Below are positions 8,042 through 18,143 of a DNA stretch of 64,000 nucleotides, one piece after another. This DNA comes from Okeania sp. SIO2B3 (GTDB lineage Bacteria > Cyanobacteriota > Cyanobacteriia > Cyanobacteriales > Microcoleaceae): assembly GCF_010672525.1 (NCBI RefSeq), contig NZ_JAAHGH010000007.1, positions 199,058 through 263,057 on the forward strand, in the 5' to 3' direction. How positions within the stretch are numbered: the first letter of the stretch is position 1; each line of letters opens with the position of its first letter. Below the pieces are notes generated by a model. It saw nothing but the letters and a program-made list of their open reading frames with translations, was not told where the DNA came from and did not search any database. A program made the position numbers and the translations under genes.

Positions 8042-10060
8042 GTGGAGAAGGGAAAATTAATTGAATTTAGATTGCATGGAGAACGGCGGCTAGCCATAAC
8101 AGAACGTCCAGATGGTAAAAAAAACTGGGTCGTGGTGGAAGAAAATGGTCAATCTCACAGCATACCTCCAAAGCAAATCAGTTATGAAGTAGCAGGAGAA
8201 GGTTACAAATCATCAGAAATTCCCAAATTTCTTCAGGAAGTAGAAACTTATATAGACCCTTCAAGTATAGAATTGGCATGGGAACTACTGGTAGAAGAAT
8301 CAGAAACAGTAAATCCAGAAGAAATGGCCTTACTGCTATTTTCAGAACAAACACCAGCCCAATGTTATGCAGCGTACATATTATTATCAGACGATAAACT
8401 CTACTTTAAGCAAAAAGGCGATCGCTACGAACCCCGACCTGTAGCTCAAGTAGGAGAAATCAAACATCAGCAGGAAGTCCAAAAGCAAAAACAACAAGAA
8501 CTAGAAAACTTTTTACTCCGGGTGCGTAACCGACTAGCAGGAGAAGAAGTAGAGTGGCAACCAAGTGATTATAACCGCCTAGATGTAATAGAAAAATTGG
8601 CAACTTATGGAGAAGAAGCTTCTCATCGGGCCCAAGCAATGGATAGCTTGGCAATGTTAGAATTACCAGAAACTCCAGAAGCAGCGTTTAAACTATTAAT
8701 GGATCTAGGTATATGGAGCAAACATGAAAATTTATTTTTGCGACGTAGTCAGATTCCAAAACATTTTTCTACCAAGGTACTAGAAGTGGCTCAAAGCTGC
8801 CTGAAATCTCCTCCACCAGATCCAGATACAAATCGTTTGGATTTAACTCATCTAAAAGTTTATACCATAGACGATGAAAGCACCAAAGAAATAGATGATG
8901 GCCTCAGTATTGAATTTTTAGAAGGCGATCGACAAAAGATATGGGTACATATTGCCGACCCAACTCGCTTACTTACTCCTGGTGATGAGTTAGACCTAGA
9001 CGCAAGGCGAAGAACTACTACATTATATTTACCCACAGGTATGATTCCGATGTTCCCGTCAGAGTTGGCCACAGGACCAATGAGTCTGATTCAGGGACAA
9101 ATTTGTAGCGCCTTGAGTTTTGGCATTATTTTAGATGAAAGTGGAGGAGTTGTAGACTATAGCATTCATGCTAGCTTAATCAAACCAACCTACCGCCTGA
9201 CTTATGATGATGTAGATGAAATGTTACAGTTAAAGATTCAGCTAGAGCCAGAAATTCATGCCCTCGACCAGTGGGCCAAACAAAGATTTCAGTGGCGACA
9301 GTCACAAGGTTCTATTAGTATCTATATGCCAGAGTCAGTAATTAAAGTCGAAGGTGAGGAAGTAAAAGTAGAGGTATTGGACGACTCACCATCAAGACAG
9401 CTAGTGGCAGAGATGATGATTATGGCAGGAGAGGTTGGGGCAAAATATGGTCAAAAATATGATATTCCCCTTCCCTATCGCAGTCAACCCCAACCAGAAC
9501 TTCCACCAGAGGCAGAACTAATATTATTGCCTGCTGGACCAGTTCGGTCTTGTGCGATGCGTAGATGTATGCCTAAAAGTGAAATGGGGATTATACCAGC
9601 TCGTCATGCGAGTTTGGCCTTAGAAACTTACGTTCAGATTACTTCTCCAATTCGGCGTTATAGCGATCTATTGGCTCACTTTCAAATTAAAGCTCATTTA
9701 CGAGGAGAGGAGTTACCTTTTAGTCGAGACCAGATGCAAGAAATAGTAATGAGTTTAGTTCCTGCTGTCAAAGAAGCTTCTAGTGTGGAAAGGTGTACTA
9801 ACCGTTACTGGGGACTGGAATATTTGCGACGTAATTCTGATGAGGTTTGGCAAGCGTTGATAATTCGGTGGTTGAAAGAAGAAATTAATTTAGGGTTGGT
9901 GTTATTGGAAGAGTTGGGGTTAGAGTTGGCAATGCGGTTTGGTCGGTCTGTCAATGTGGGCGATCGCCTAGAGGTGAAGGTTGCCCATGCTGACCCTCGT
10001 AAGGATGAAGTTATATTCCAGGAAGTAATTACTACTGTAGCAGAGGCGGCAGCTAATTAG
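8042..10060 (+). CDS. rnb: RNase II/R family exoribonuclease (RNB domain)
   Basis: The 672-residue product begins at a GTG codon (GTG GAG AAG GGA). The RNB catalytic core starts near residue 275 with YTIDDESTKEIDDGLSIE, whose clustered Asp residues coordinate Mg2+, and continues through HIADPTRLL and ITSPIRRYSDLLAH (about 535-550). The C-terminal ~70 residues fit a degenerate S1 domain. This is a 3'-5' hydrolytic exoribonuclease of RNA decay and processing. Cyanobacteria and plastids often encode this RNase II/R homolog just after rpmG-rpsR, as here. The assignment between RNase II and RNase R is not firm because the N-terminal cold-shock domains are divergent. Confidence 0.9.
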   Translation: MEKGKLIEFRLHGERRLAITERPDGKKNWVVVEENGQSHSIPPKQISYEVAGEGYKSSEIPKFLQEVETYIDPSSIELAWELLVEESETVNPEEMALLLFSEQTPAQCYAAYILLSDDKLYFKQKGDRYEPRPVAQVGEIKHQQEVQKQKQQELENFLLRVRNRLAGEEVEWQPSDYNRLDVIEKLATYGEEASHRAQAMDSLAMLELPETPEAAFKLLMDLGIWSKHENLFLRRSQIPKHFSTKVLEVAQSCLKSPPPDPDTNRLDLTHLKVYTIDDESTKEIDDGLSIEFLEGDRQKIWVHIADPTRLLTPGDELDLDARRRTTTLYLPTGMIPMFPSELATGPMSLIQGQICSALSFGIILDESGGVVDYSIHASLIKPTYRLTYDDVDEMLQLKIQLEPEIHALDQWAKQRFQWRQSQGSISIYMPESVIKVEGEEVKVEVLDDSPSRQLVAEMMIMAGEVGAKYGQKYDIPLPYRSQPQPELPPEAELILLPAGPVRSCAMRRCMPKSEMGIIPARHASLALETYVQITSPIRRYSDLLAHFQIKAHLRGEELPFSRDQMQEIVMSLVPAVKEASSVERCTNRYWGLEYLRRNSDEVWQALIIRWLKEEINLGLVLLEELGLELAMRFGRSVNVGDRLEVKVAHADPRKDEVIFQEVITTVAEAAAN

Positions 10061-10476
10061 ATTTTTGAAGAAGTTATCCAGGAGTGGCTCACAGGGATTA
10101 TGGCACGGATATACGGATAGGGCAGAGAGTAGGGGAGTGGGGAGTATTTTTCTACTTTTTTCCCTTGTTGCATAAATGCGGGATGATTTTAATAGTTTTG
10201 TGGAATGGGTATCTTGCCCGTTCGCGTTCCTGATATTTTCACCGCACTCCTACCCTCACCCATAAGACTTTTGAGCGCAAACCCTAATTATGATGATTTA
10301 TAACGCGAGCAAGATGCTCGCACTAATTGTTCTAACTAACCTGACTGATAACTGATAACTAAAATGGCAGTTCCTATATTTTTGAGATTAAAATCAACAT
10401 TTTTACAGAATTTTTACAGATATATATTAGGTTATTTAATACCTTTTATGTAAGCAAAAACACCAAACAAACTTAA

Positions 10477-10582
10477 TATAGTAGCGAAGGAAAGGTTAGG
10501 ACAGATCGGCAGCTTAAAACTCAGACAAAGCAATATTTTTCCTTCTTCCCTCTTCCTTCTTTCTTCTTCCTTCTGCTATATA
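10477..10582. repeat. TATAGCAG...CTGCTATA element, copy 1
   Basis: TATAGTAG at the left and CTGCTATA at the right bound a conserved interior, AAAGGTTAGGACAG and AAAACTCAGACAAA, followed by a CTTCC-rich tract. Other copies lie at 47915-48025 and 48586-48683. Confidence 0.6.
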
Positions 10583-10980
10583 TATACTTAACTATGGTTG
10601 GGATTAAAAACAAGGGATTAAACATCGTTATTTGATTTTTATTTAAGGTTAATGATAAATCTTAGTAATGTGTCTACCTCAGATGAGTCGTAGTTAAAAC
10701 CCCCTCTATAGAATTATGAAAGCACTTAATTTTTTGTAATAAACACCTCTACACTACTCCTATCAACAATTTTTTACTTTTGGTAACTAAGGTGCATACC
10801 TCAGAAAAGTTGTCGGTTATACAGAATTTAATTAATATATAAATATAGAGAAAAAGTTTTTTAATAAAATTTCTCTAATAAGATAGATGGGTAATACACA
10901 ACTATAAATCAAGAAATAATTGTTAGCGATCAATGTGATATAGGTTGTCGAACGTTAACAAAAATAGTTTTTTAAAGGCA

Positions 10981-11118
10981 AAAATATAGGGTGCATCTTA
11001 ATATTTGCAAAAATACTTTTTTCCTATATATTCCCTGTTGACTGTTGCTAGATGAACTGTTGCCTAAAAGCGATAAATTTTAGGCTTTATTCATGCATTG
11101 AGATGCACCCAAAATATA
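10981..11118. repeat. MITE with GGGTGCATCTTAAT ends and 8-bp target duplication
   Basis: The element spans 10989-11110 (122 bp) with ends GGGTGCATCTTAAT and ATTGAGATGCACCC. It is flanked by AAAATATA at 10981-10988 and again at 11111-11118. It lies just upstream of ppsA, so it may carry or alter promoter sequence. Confidence 0.75.
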
Positions 11119-11212
11119 GTGATTTGCCTTGAATATAAATTTGTGACGAAAATTCTATCCAAGCTGCACCGTGACATGATGAAACAGCTTAATTTTAGGA
11201 GAAATTAAAACA

Positions 11213-13645
11213 ATGCTAAAAACAGTAACAATTCAAAATAAGACTTTTACTGCTAAAGATAAAAGCTTAGTATTGTGGTTTGATGAAGTTAGTATTAATG
11301 ACATTCCTTTAGTAGGAGGTAAAAACGCATCTTTAGGAGAAATGATGCAACAACTTACCCCCAAAAACATCAATATTCCGAATGGTTTTGCTACCACTGC
11401 CTACGCCTATCGTTACTTCATCAAATCTGCTGGTTTAGAAGCAAAACTGCGCTTACTATTTGCCGACCTTGATGTTGAAGATATGAAAAATTTGCAACAA
11501 CGGGGGAAAAAAGCGCGAGCATTGATAATGAATACACCCTTTTCAGCAGAACTCGAAAAAGCGATCGCCCTCAGCTACGAAACCCTTTGTTATCTCTACG
11601 GTCAAGATACAGATGTTGCTGTACGTTCCAGTGCCACTGCTGAAGACTTACCAGATGCCAGTTTTGCCGGACAACAGGAAACTTACCTCCATATTCACGG
11701 GGTCAAAAATGTACTTAAAGCAACTCATAAGTGTTTCGCATCAGTATTCACCGACCGTGCTATCTCCTACCGCACTCTCAAAGGTTTCGACCACTTTGAT
11801 GTTGCCCTGTCAGTTGGCATTCAAAAAATGGTGCGTTCCGACCTTGCTACCTCTGGTGTCATGTTTTCTATAGACACCGAAACCGGGTTCAAAAATGCTG
11901 CCCTAATCACAGCAGCTTATGGTTTAGGGGAAAATGTGGTACAAGGTGCAGTTAACCCCGATGAATATTTAGTATTTAAACCAACTCTTCGGGAAGGTTT
12001 CCGTACTATTCTCAACAAACGCCTGGGCACTAAAGCTCTGAAAATGGTTTATGATGGCGGTAATTCGATTAAAAATGTACCCGTACCGGAGCGACAGCAG
12101 CAACAGTTTGCTCTAAGTGATGATGAAATTCTGCAACTTGCCCATTGGGCGGTAATTATTGAAGACCATTATTCCCAAGTGCGTGGTAGTTACACGCCGA
12201 TGGATATTGAGTGGGCAAAAGATGGTATAACCAATATTTTATATATAGTTCAGGCGCGACCAGAAACAGTGCAATCTCAAAAAACCGAGGATATGCTGCG
12301 TAGTTATCAGTTGCAGGAAAAAGGGAAAGTATTGTTGACAGGTCGTGCTGTTGGTCAGGCGATCGGCGAAGGTAAAGTGCGCGTAATTCTGGATACGCAT
12401 AACATTTCTGAATTTAAACCAGGGGAGGTGTTAGTCACTAACAAAACTGACCCCGACTGGGAACCCATTATGAAAAAGGCTAGCGCTATAGTTACTAACC
12501 AAGGTGGGCGTACTTGTCATGCTGCAATTATTGCGCGGGAGATGGGTATTCCGGCGATTGTTGGTTGCGAAAATGCTACGAAACTATTGTACAATAGTAA
12601 GGAGGTAACTGTTGACTGTGCTGAGGGAGAAGTGGGGATAGTTTATGATGGGTTGTTGCCGTTTGAGGTTGTGGAAACAGTATTGGATGATTTGCCAGAA
12701 ACTCGCACTCGCATTTTGATGAATGTGGGCAACCCAGAGGAGGCTTTTCGGTTATCGGCACTTCCGGTTGATGGTGTGGGTTTGGCTAGATTGGAGTTTA
12801 TAATTGCTAATCATATTAGGGTGCATCCTTTAGCATTGCTCAATTTTGACGAAGTAGAGGATGAGGCGGAAAAGGCAAAAATTGCTGAGTTGACTATGGG
12901 ATATGAAAATAAGGCAGATTTCTTTATCGATCGCCTAGCTTATGGGATGGGAGCGATCGCTGCTGCTTTTTATCCGAAACCTGTGATTGTACGGATGAGC
13001 GATTTTAAGAGTAATGAATATGCTAATTTATTGGGAGGGAAACAGTTTGAACCTGATGAGGAAAACCCAATGATTGGTTGGCGGGGTGCGTCTCGTTATT
13101 ATCATCCTAAATATCGGGATGCTTTTGGTTTGGAGTGTTTGGCGCTGAAGCGAGTGCGGGATAAAATGGGATTGGCAAATGTAATTCCGATGATTCCGTT
13201 TTGTCGTACACCCCAAGAAGGAATGAAGGTTTTAGGGGAGATGGCTAAGTATGGTTTGGAGAGGGGTGAGAATGGTTTGCAGGTTTATGTGATGTGTGAG
13301 TTACCGAGTAATGTGATTTTAATAGAACAGTTTGCTCAAGTGTTTGATGGATTTTCTATTGGGTCGAATGATTTGACTCAGTTGGTGTTGGGTTTAGACC
13401 GAGATTCGGCATTGGTAGCAGATATTTTTGACGAACGCCATGATGCTGTGAGGCGAATGATTAAGATTGCGATTACTATTGCTCATGAGTGTGGGAATAA
13501 GATTGGTATTTGTGGTCAGGCGCCGAGTGATTATCCTGAGTTTGCGAAGTTGTTGGTAGGGTTGGGGATTGATTCTATTAGTTTGAATCCTGATTCTGTG
13601 TTGGAGACTCGGGTTGAGGTGGCGAAGTTGGAGGGATTTTCTTGA
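11213..13645 (+). CDS. ppsA: Phosphoenolpyruvate synthase
   Basis: The 810-residue product has the three-part PEP synthase architecture. An N-terminal ATP-grasp-like pyruvate phosphate dikinase domain (about 20-345) includes VRSSATAEDLPDASFAGQQE. The phosphohistidine swivel domain carries GGRTCHAAIIAREMG (about 425-440) with the catalytic His. The C-terminal PEP-utilizing barrel holds MCELPSNVILIEQF and IGSNDLTQLVLGLDRDS. It converts pyruvate, ATP and water to PEP, AMP and phosphate for gluconeogenesis in the cytoplasm. The start is supported by AGGAG ten bases upstream. An inserted element with 8-bp duplications lies about 100 bp upstream. Confidence 0.96.
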   Translation: MLKTVTIQNKTFTAKDKSLVLWFDEVSINDIPLVGGKNASLGEMMQQLTPKNINIPNGFATTAYAYRYFIKSAGLEAKLRLLFADLDVEDMKNLQQRGKKARALIMNTPFSAELEKAIALSYETLCYLYGQDTDVAVRSSATAEDLPDASFAGQQETYLHIHGVKNVLKATHKCFASVFTDRAISYRTLKGFDHFDVALSVGIQKMVRSDLATSGVMFSIDTETGFKNAALITAAYGLGENVVQGAVNPDEYLVFKPTLREGFRTILNKRLGTKALKMVYDGGNSIKNVPVPERQQQQFALSDDEILQLAHWAVIIEDHYSQVRGSYTPMDIEWAKDGITNILYIVQARPETVQSQKTEDMLRSYQLQEKGKVLLTGRAVGQAIGEGKVRVILDTHNISEFKPGEVLVTNKTDPDWEPIMKKASAIVTNQGGRTCHAAIIAREMGIPAIVGCENATKLLYNSKEVTVDCAEGEVGIVYDGLLPFEVVETVLDDLPETRTRILMNVGNPEEAFRLSALPVDGVGLARLEFIIANHIRVHPLALLNFDEVEDEAEKAKIAELTMGYENKADFFIDRLAYGMGAIAAAFYPKPVIVRMSDFKSNEYANLLGGKQFEPDEENPMIGWRGASRYYHPKYRDAFGLECLALKRVRDKMGLANVIPMIPFCRTPQEGMKVLGEMAKYGLERGENGLQVYVMCELPSNVILIEQFAQVFDGFSIGSNDLTQLVLGLDRDSALVADIFDERHDAVRRMIKIAITIAHECGNKIGICGQAPSDYPEFAKLLVGLGIDSISLNPDSVLETRVEVAKLEGFS

Positions 13646-14029
13646 ATTTAGAATTTAGAATTTAGAATTTAGAATTACCTCTTCTTATAAATAATAGGAT
13701 TGGTTAAAAGGATTTTTTTCTTCTCTTGGTCGAGAAGTCAGAAGTGAAAGTTGATAGACTGAAAGTAATGGATATACAATAATTTCAGCTTATTCTTTCA
13801 CATCGTCAGTTGCCAACTATTTGTGACATCTTTAAAGTGAATTGGTATTAAGTAGGGAATAGTCAATAGTTAGGGGTTTGGTAGCTAAACCCCTACAGTA
13901 TTTTTTATGTTGCACAATAACAAATGATTAAGATAACTGAGGAAATTGGCTTTGCTTTAAATCATAGATGAGAAAGGGCAATCAATTTAGAATAACGCAG
14001 AGTTTTAGGGATGTAGCCTAACTCTATGG
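13646..14029. other. Intergenic region after ppsA
   Basis: A short direct repeat (GAATTTA units, 13643-13676) is followed by a partial TTACCGAATAATTA-family fragment (13667-13737). Nothing else is recognised. Confidence 0.5.
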
Positions 14030-14572
14030 CTACTCAGGTAAATTTTCAATATCTATTACAAAAATCCCTAAAATATTCTTTTCATTTAACTGATTGTTTT
14101 GATGTCCTAAATCTTTTCGCATTGCTAATAGCATAGAGCTGAAAAGCTTAATGGGATTATCTGAAGAGTTTTCTGTATCACTTCTTGAGATTTGTTTCAA
14201 TTTTATATACAGATTTAAAACATCATCGGATGCCCATAAAATTAAATCTGGTGTCATATCATAAATTTCTTTAGCTAATTCTTCTGGTGTTTTTTCATTT
14301 CCGTTCATTTTTTTAGCAAAGATACTATCAAAGAAAAAATTAATAACTTTGTCATATACTTCAACCTTTTTAGGTATTTGTTCATTACGAATTTGAATGT
14401 TAAGATTACTTGTAACTGTAATCAATGCTCCTAATGCAGCAACTAAAATAGCTATAAATGGCCAAGGTGCTTTGCTGATTTCAGAAAATAAGAACCAAGC
14501 TATTACACCTAAAATTGCAAGGCCAACTATTCCTATGCCAATGCTCTGCCAATTAGTACTGTTGCTTTTCAT
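14030..14572 (-). CDS. Hypothetical membrane-anchored protein
   Basis: The product has 180 residues with two closely spaced hydrophobic helices near the N-terminus (about residues 11-31 and 36-56) and a soluble, charged C-terminal part of ~120 residues. No family is recognised. The layout suggests a small inner-membrane protein with a cytoplasmic domain. It shares strand with the retropepsin-like pair upstream but is separated by about 105 bp. Confidence 0.55.
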   Translation of the reverse strand: MKSNSTNWQSIGIGIVGLAILGVIAWFLFSEISKAPWPFIAILVAALGALITVTSNLNIQIRNEQIPKKVEVYDKVINFFFDSIFAKKMNGNEKTPEELAKEIYDMTPDLILWASDDVLNLYIKLKQISRSDTENSSDNPIKLFSSMLLAMRKDLGHQNNQLNEKNILGIFVIDIENLPE

Positions 14573-14677
14573 GGTTGTTTTCCCTAATAATCTTCCTCAA
14601 GCTAAATATTTACAAAAAATACATCATACTACATTAAGATAATTTTGATCTTCATTAATTTTTCACTTGTCAATTTT

Positions 14678-15040
14678 TCATAGCTTTAAAATATCCTCTG
14701 ATTTATTGACAGTAAGTTCCATTATTTCCAACCATTGAGAACCAATTAAAAATTCAGGTATTTCTTCACCAACATGAACTGGTATTGTCATTTGTTCTCC
14801 ATCAATAATTATTAAACCTTGATGGATATTAAAGAATTCATTCCCTCTAGCAGTCTGCATTTCTATGTCAGGTGCAACTAAAGGCCACTGCAAAGCTTCT
14901 AAATCTTGAGAATTAATGGCTAACCATCCTGTGGTAAAACCAGTATCTAACAGAGCGTCTACTAAAAATTTCTCTCCAGTGACAGTAACTAATTCTATTT
15001 CAAAAAATAATTCGCCGTTATCTCCAAATTTACCTAACAT
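14678..15040 (-). CDS. Retropepsin-like (clan AA) aspartic protease domain protein
   Basis: The protein has about 120 residues with the catalytic-type motif LVDALLDTGFTTG, matching the DTG loop of single-domain aspartic proteases, and a C-terminal LIGSQWLE resembling the hydrophobic-Gly motif that closes the fold. The ATG at 15040 was chosen because it overlaps the TAA stop of the upstream gene by one base (TAATG), a classic translational coupling; a TTG at 15055 is the alternative. Cyanobacteria often carry this type of small protein next to a short partner. Substrate and role are unknown. Confidence 0.7.
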   Translation of the reverse strand: MLGKFGDNGELFFEIELVTVTGEKFLVDALLDTGFTTGWLAINSQDLEALQWPLVAPDIEMQTARGNEFFNIHQGLIIIDGEQMTIPVHVGEEIPEFLIGSQWLEIMELTVNKSEDILKL

Positions 15041-15381
15041 TATATTCTGCCACAAGCTCCTGTTTCATTAAGTCGATAAATAGCGACTTTGACTGTACCA
15101 TCTGGGTAACAGCTGCGAACTTTTTGAATTAAGTTTTCTAAGGATGAGTCGATCATATATTCTTGAGTGTCTGGATCGACTGCTATAAAATGGTTGTAAT
15201 ATTTGTCAATTAATTGAGGGCGAAGTTTTTCAAAGACTGGTCGGCAGCGGGCGCTAAATTCTACTTTGATAGCTTTGCGTCTTGCTATTTCTTCAGCAGG
15301 TAATGTCTTTCCAGGCAATAGTCTTGTCCGAAATTTTTGAGTTCTTTTTGGTAAAGCGATCGCTTCTTTTTCTCTGTCCAT
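15040..15381 (-). CDS. Hypothetical partner of the retropepsin-like protein
   Basis: The product is a basic protein of about 113 residues from the ATG at 15381 (MDREKEAIALPKR), preceded by AGGA. A longer frame from a TTG at 15426 lacks such support. It ends ...LNETGACGRI and its stop overlaps the next start, so the two genes form an operon. No domain is recognised. Two-gene units of a small hypothetical and an aspartic-protease-like gene occur in other cyanobacteria (recalled, not searched), and a regulatory or toxin-antitoxin-like function is only a guess. Confidence 0.6.
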   Translation of the reverse strand: MDREKEAIALPKRTQKFRTRLLPGKTLPAEEIARRKAIKVEFSARCRPVFEKLRPQLIDKYYNHFIAVDPDTQEYMIDSSLENLIQKVRSCYPDGTVKVAIYRLNETGACGRI

Positions 15382-15466
15382 AATTAATGATTCCTGGGTT
15401 GTATGTGTCAACTTATTTAATATCAATTATACTACTGTCTACTTAAAATTGACAAAAAAGATAAAT

Positions 15467-15494
15467 GTTGGGTTTCGCTGTCGCTCTACCCAAC
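15467..15494 (-). terminator. Candidate terminator hairpin downstream of ddl
   Basis: GTTGGGT and ACCCAAC form a 7-bp stem 18 bases past the ddl stop. On the minus strand a TTTTTT run follows about 8 bases after the stem. Confidence 0.4.
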
Positions 15495-15511
15495 CTACAG
15501 AAAATTGTTAG

Positions 15512-16615
15512 TTACTTAGAATGTCTTTCTAATGCTAACTGAATTAAACAGTCTACTAACTCAGAAAAAGGAATGCCACTAGCTTTCCAGAGCATAGGAT
15601 ACATACTTGTCGCAGTAAAACCAGGCATCGTATTAATTTCATTAATAAAAATTTCCCCTGTTTTCTCTACATAGAAAAAATCTACTCTAGCTAAACCCGC
15701 AGCATCCACAGCTAAAAATGCTTGAGTTGCCATTTCTTGAATTTGAGCAGTGATCGCTTCACTGACTCGCGCTGGAATAAATAAGTCCGCTTTTCCTTCT
15801 GTATACTTGGTTTCATAATCATAAAAATCACTCTCAAAAGTAATCTCTCCCACTACAGAAGCTTTCGGCAAATCATTTCCTAACACCGCACATTCTAACT
15901 CTCTCGCTTCTACACCTGCTTCAACAATAATTCGACGGTCATAACTAGCAGCATTATCCAAGGCAGTTTCCAATTCCGAGCGCAACCGCACCTTAGCAAT
16001 ACCCACTGACGAGCCTAAATTAGCAGGTTTAACAAAACAGGGATATCCTAAAGCTGCCTCAATATCATCACACAATTTGGGAAACACACAAGGATTAGAC
16101 CAAATCTGCGATCGTGTCACTGCCTGATATTTTACCTGGGGCAAACCTGCCTGAGCAAAAGCCATTTTCATCGCGATCTTATCCATACCCATTGCTGACC
16201 CCAAAACTCCAGACCCCACAAATGGAACCTGCATTAACTTCAGTAGACCCTGTATGGTACCATCTTCGCCATTGGGACCGTGAAGCACTGGAAACCACAC
16301 ATCTACTTGGGCAGCTTGAGGGGGAGTTTGCCAGAGGTAAGACGAGCTTTGAGAAGCAAGAGAAGAAGTGGTTTCAGTCTCGGAACTATCATCTGTAAGC
16401 TGAGATGATGGTAGGTTGCCAGACTCCAGAACTTGTTGAGAAAAATCAGTTGGTTGCCAACGACCATCTTTTTGGATGTAAATTGGCATCAATTCGTATT
16501 TGCCTGTATTTTGACCTTGAGTTAAAGCAGTAGCGATCGCTTTTGCCGAATTCAGGGATACTTCATGTTCCCCGGAACAACCACCAAATAATAAACCTAC
16601 TCGTAATTTTGTCAT
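15512..16615 (-). CDS. ddl: D-alanine--D-alanine ligase
   Basis: This 367-residue ATP-grasp enzyme joins two D-Ala for peptidoglycan precursor synthesis in the cytoplasm. Visible are the N-terminal [14 protein letters not shown] loop (about 11-24), the ATP-grasp lysine region [16 protein letters not shown] (about 191-206) and the metal-binding end [26 protein letters not shown] (about 310-335). Length is normal for the DdlA group. A Ser/Thr-rich insert near residues 75-95 is unlike many homologs but lies in a loop. The ATG at 16615 is the only start upstream of the conserved LRVGLLFGG. Confidence 0.96.
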   Translation of the reverse strand: MTKLRVGLLFGGCSGEHEVSLNSAKAIATALTQGQNTGKYELMPIYIQKDGRWQPTDFSQQVLESGNLPSSQLTDDSSETETTSSLASQSSSYLWQTPPQAAQVDVWFPVLHGPNGEDGTIQGLLKLMQVPFVGSGVLGSAMGMDKIAMKMAFAQAGLPQVKYQAVTRSQIWSNPCVFPKLCDDIEAALGYPCFVKPANLGSSVGIAKVRLRSELETALDNAASYDRRIIVEAGVEARELECAVLGNDLPKASVVGEITFESDFYDYETKYTEGKADLFIPARVSEAITAQIQEMATQAFLAVDAAGLARVDFFYVEKTGEIFINEINTMPGFTATSMYPMLWKASGIPFSELVDCLIQLALERHSK

Positions 16616-17539
16616 TATCTAGATTCCTTTAACAGAATTTTATTGCTGATAGATTATCATATTCAGGTTAATCAGTCATTATCAGAAAATTCAGGAAAGT
16701 TTATTTCTAACTTGATTTTTGACTAGACTTATTGCAAAAGTCAAAATAATTTGTTTGACTTCTTTTGTTATCTATTTTTCTTTTCTGTTAACTGTGTCTT
16801 GTTCGCTTTTAATAGTTGGTGCATTTTTTTTATCTTTCCTTTTTTTTAATTTCGTAGATATGGAGGTGAAGTGTTCCACAGGAGAGTAAAAAATTGTTAA
16901 TTATTGAATAAAAATAGTTTATATTTTCTTGGAATTTTATCTTATTTTTACTTTGTTGAAGTTATTTTTTTTAGGTTTAATCATTAGCAAATCATGAAAT
17001 ATAAAAATATAAGTTATTATACCAAGGGTAAAAAAATAATGTTATAAATACCGCAAAACTATGCTGCTAAATTATTTTGAATTTATTTGGTTAAAAGAAT
17101 AGATTTGATGTAAGCATTAAGCTATTAGCTGTCAGCTTTCAGCTCTCATTTCTCATCAAGGAGTTTAAATTAATATAGACTTTAAAGCTAGCTTTTGTAG
17201 TCATATTTAATTCTGACTCAGTTATTAAAGATTTTATCTTAAACTAAAAACAATAGGTGTTTGCGTAACATCCCGCAGGGAAGCACTCATAGCTGACGGC
17301 TGAATGCTTACGATTTGATTTCTCTTGACTACTGGCTACTAACTACTAAAAACACCTTGATTATTTGTAGCAAAATTTATAAAAATGGTATTATCTATTA
17401 ACTAATTATCTGACATAAAATCAAGAGGCCATATAGGAAATAAATTATTCAAAATTTAAGATTATATTCATAGCATTCAACAGTCTAGATGTGATATATA
17501 AAATTAGATAGTCGATAATCATATATTTAGGAGTTAATA
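16616..17539. other. AT-rich intergenic region
   Basis: Very AT-rich, no gene seen. An AGCATTAAGC/TGTTTGCG repeat block occupies about 17110-17312. Confidence 0.5.
17110..17312. repeat. AGCATTCAGC / TGTTTGCG dispersed repeat block
   Basis: It begins GTAAGCATTAAGCTATTAGC, includes GTGTTTGCGTAACATCCCGC and ends GGCTGAATGCTTACG. About 120 bases match the block at 5265-5460, including the stretch with ATATAGACTTTAAAGC. Confidence 0.55.
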
Positions 17540-17917
17540 ATGATGAATAACGACGAATTTCAGATATTGACACAGCAACGTAATGCTAAACTTGCTGCAG
17601 TTTTGATCGAGATAATTGATGGTGAATGGAATCGAGTTAGTAGGCAACTAGATGCTCTTGATACTGATTCTAATGATGTTACTAAAGCAGCAATTTTAGT
17701 GGGACAATTTCAAATATTAGATAAGTTGAGGTTAGCATTATCTGAAGGCAGTCTAAGTTCTGATTATGAAATAGAAGCTATATGGCGCTCAAAATTAATT
17801 CAGCGGGTTATCGAAGGTTTTAATTTAGACTTAGATACTCACACTCCACCTCGTCAATATAAAAGTATAGCACAACAACTGGCAGAAGCTTGTGGACTAG
17901 AAGTAATTATAGATTAA
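17540..17917 (+). CDS. Small acidic hypothetical protein
   Basis: The 125-residue product has an AGGAG ribosome-binding site six bases before the ATG. It appears mostly alpha-helical and acidic (ILTQQRNAKLAAVLIEIIDGEWNRVSRQLDAL). No family is recognised. A stem-loop follows 58 bases after the stop, suggesting a single-gene transcript. Confidence 0.6.
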   Translation: MMNNDEFQILTQQRNAKLAAVLIEIIDGEWNRVSRQLDALDTDSNDVTKAAILVGQFQILDKLRLALSEGSLSSDYEIEAIWRSKLIQRVIEGFNLDLDTHTPPRQYKSIAQQLAEACGLEVIID

Positions 17918-17974
17918 TTCTACAAATATAGATGTTATAATTTGATTAAGATTAACTAATTATTTGAATCAAGT

Positions 17975-18010
17975 AGCCCGGTGAGTTGTAGAGGTAACAA
18001 CTTCCGGGCT
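17975..18010 (+). terminator. Stem-loop after the 125-residue hypothetical
   Basis: AGCCCGG pairs with CCGGGCT and AGTTGT with ACAACT around a 7-base loop. There is no strong T-run, so it may be a factor-dependent terminator or an RNA-stabilising hairpin. Confidence 0.45.
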
Positions 18011-18143
18011 AAGTTATAATTTGGCTTAACTAGCTATCAGCTATCAGCCTAAAAATTTGTGCATATAATTAGGTATCTGTTTGCGGAGCATTCCGTCAAG
18101 AAACGCTTTTTTATCGGATTTATTTATAAGAGTAAAAACAATT

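Larger units (their letters stand above)
10061..11212. other. Intergenic region upstream of ppsA with three element remnants
   Basis: No gene is seen. It holds the right end of the AGGGTTTGCTGA family (about 10245-10288), a TATAGCAG-family element (10477-10582) and a well-bounded element with 8-bp target duplications (10989-11110) about 100 bp before ppsA. Confidence 0.6.
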
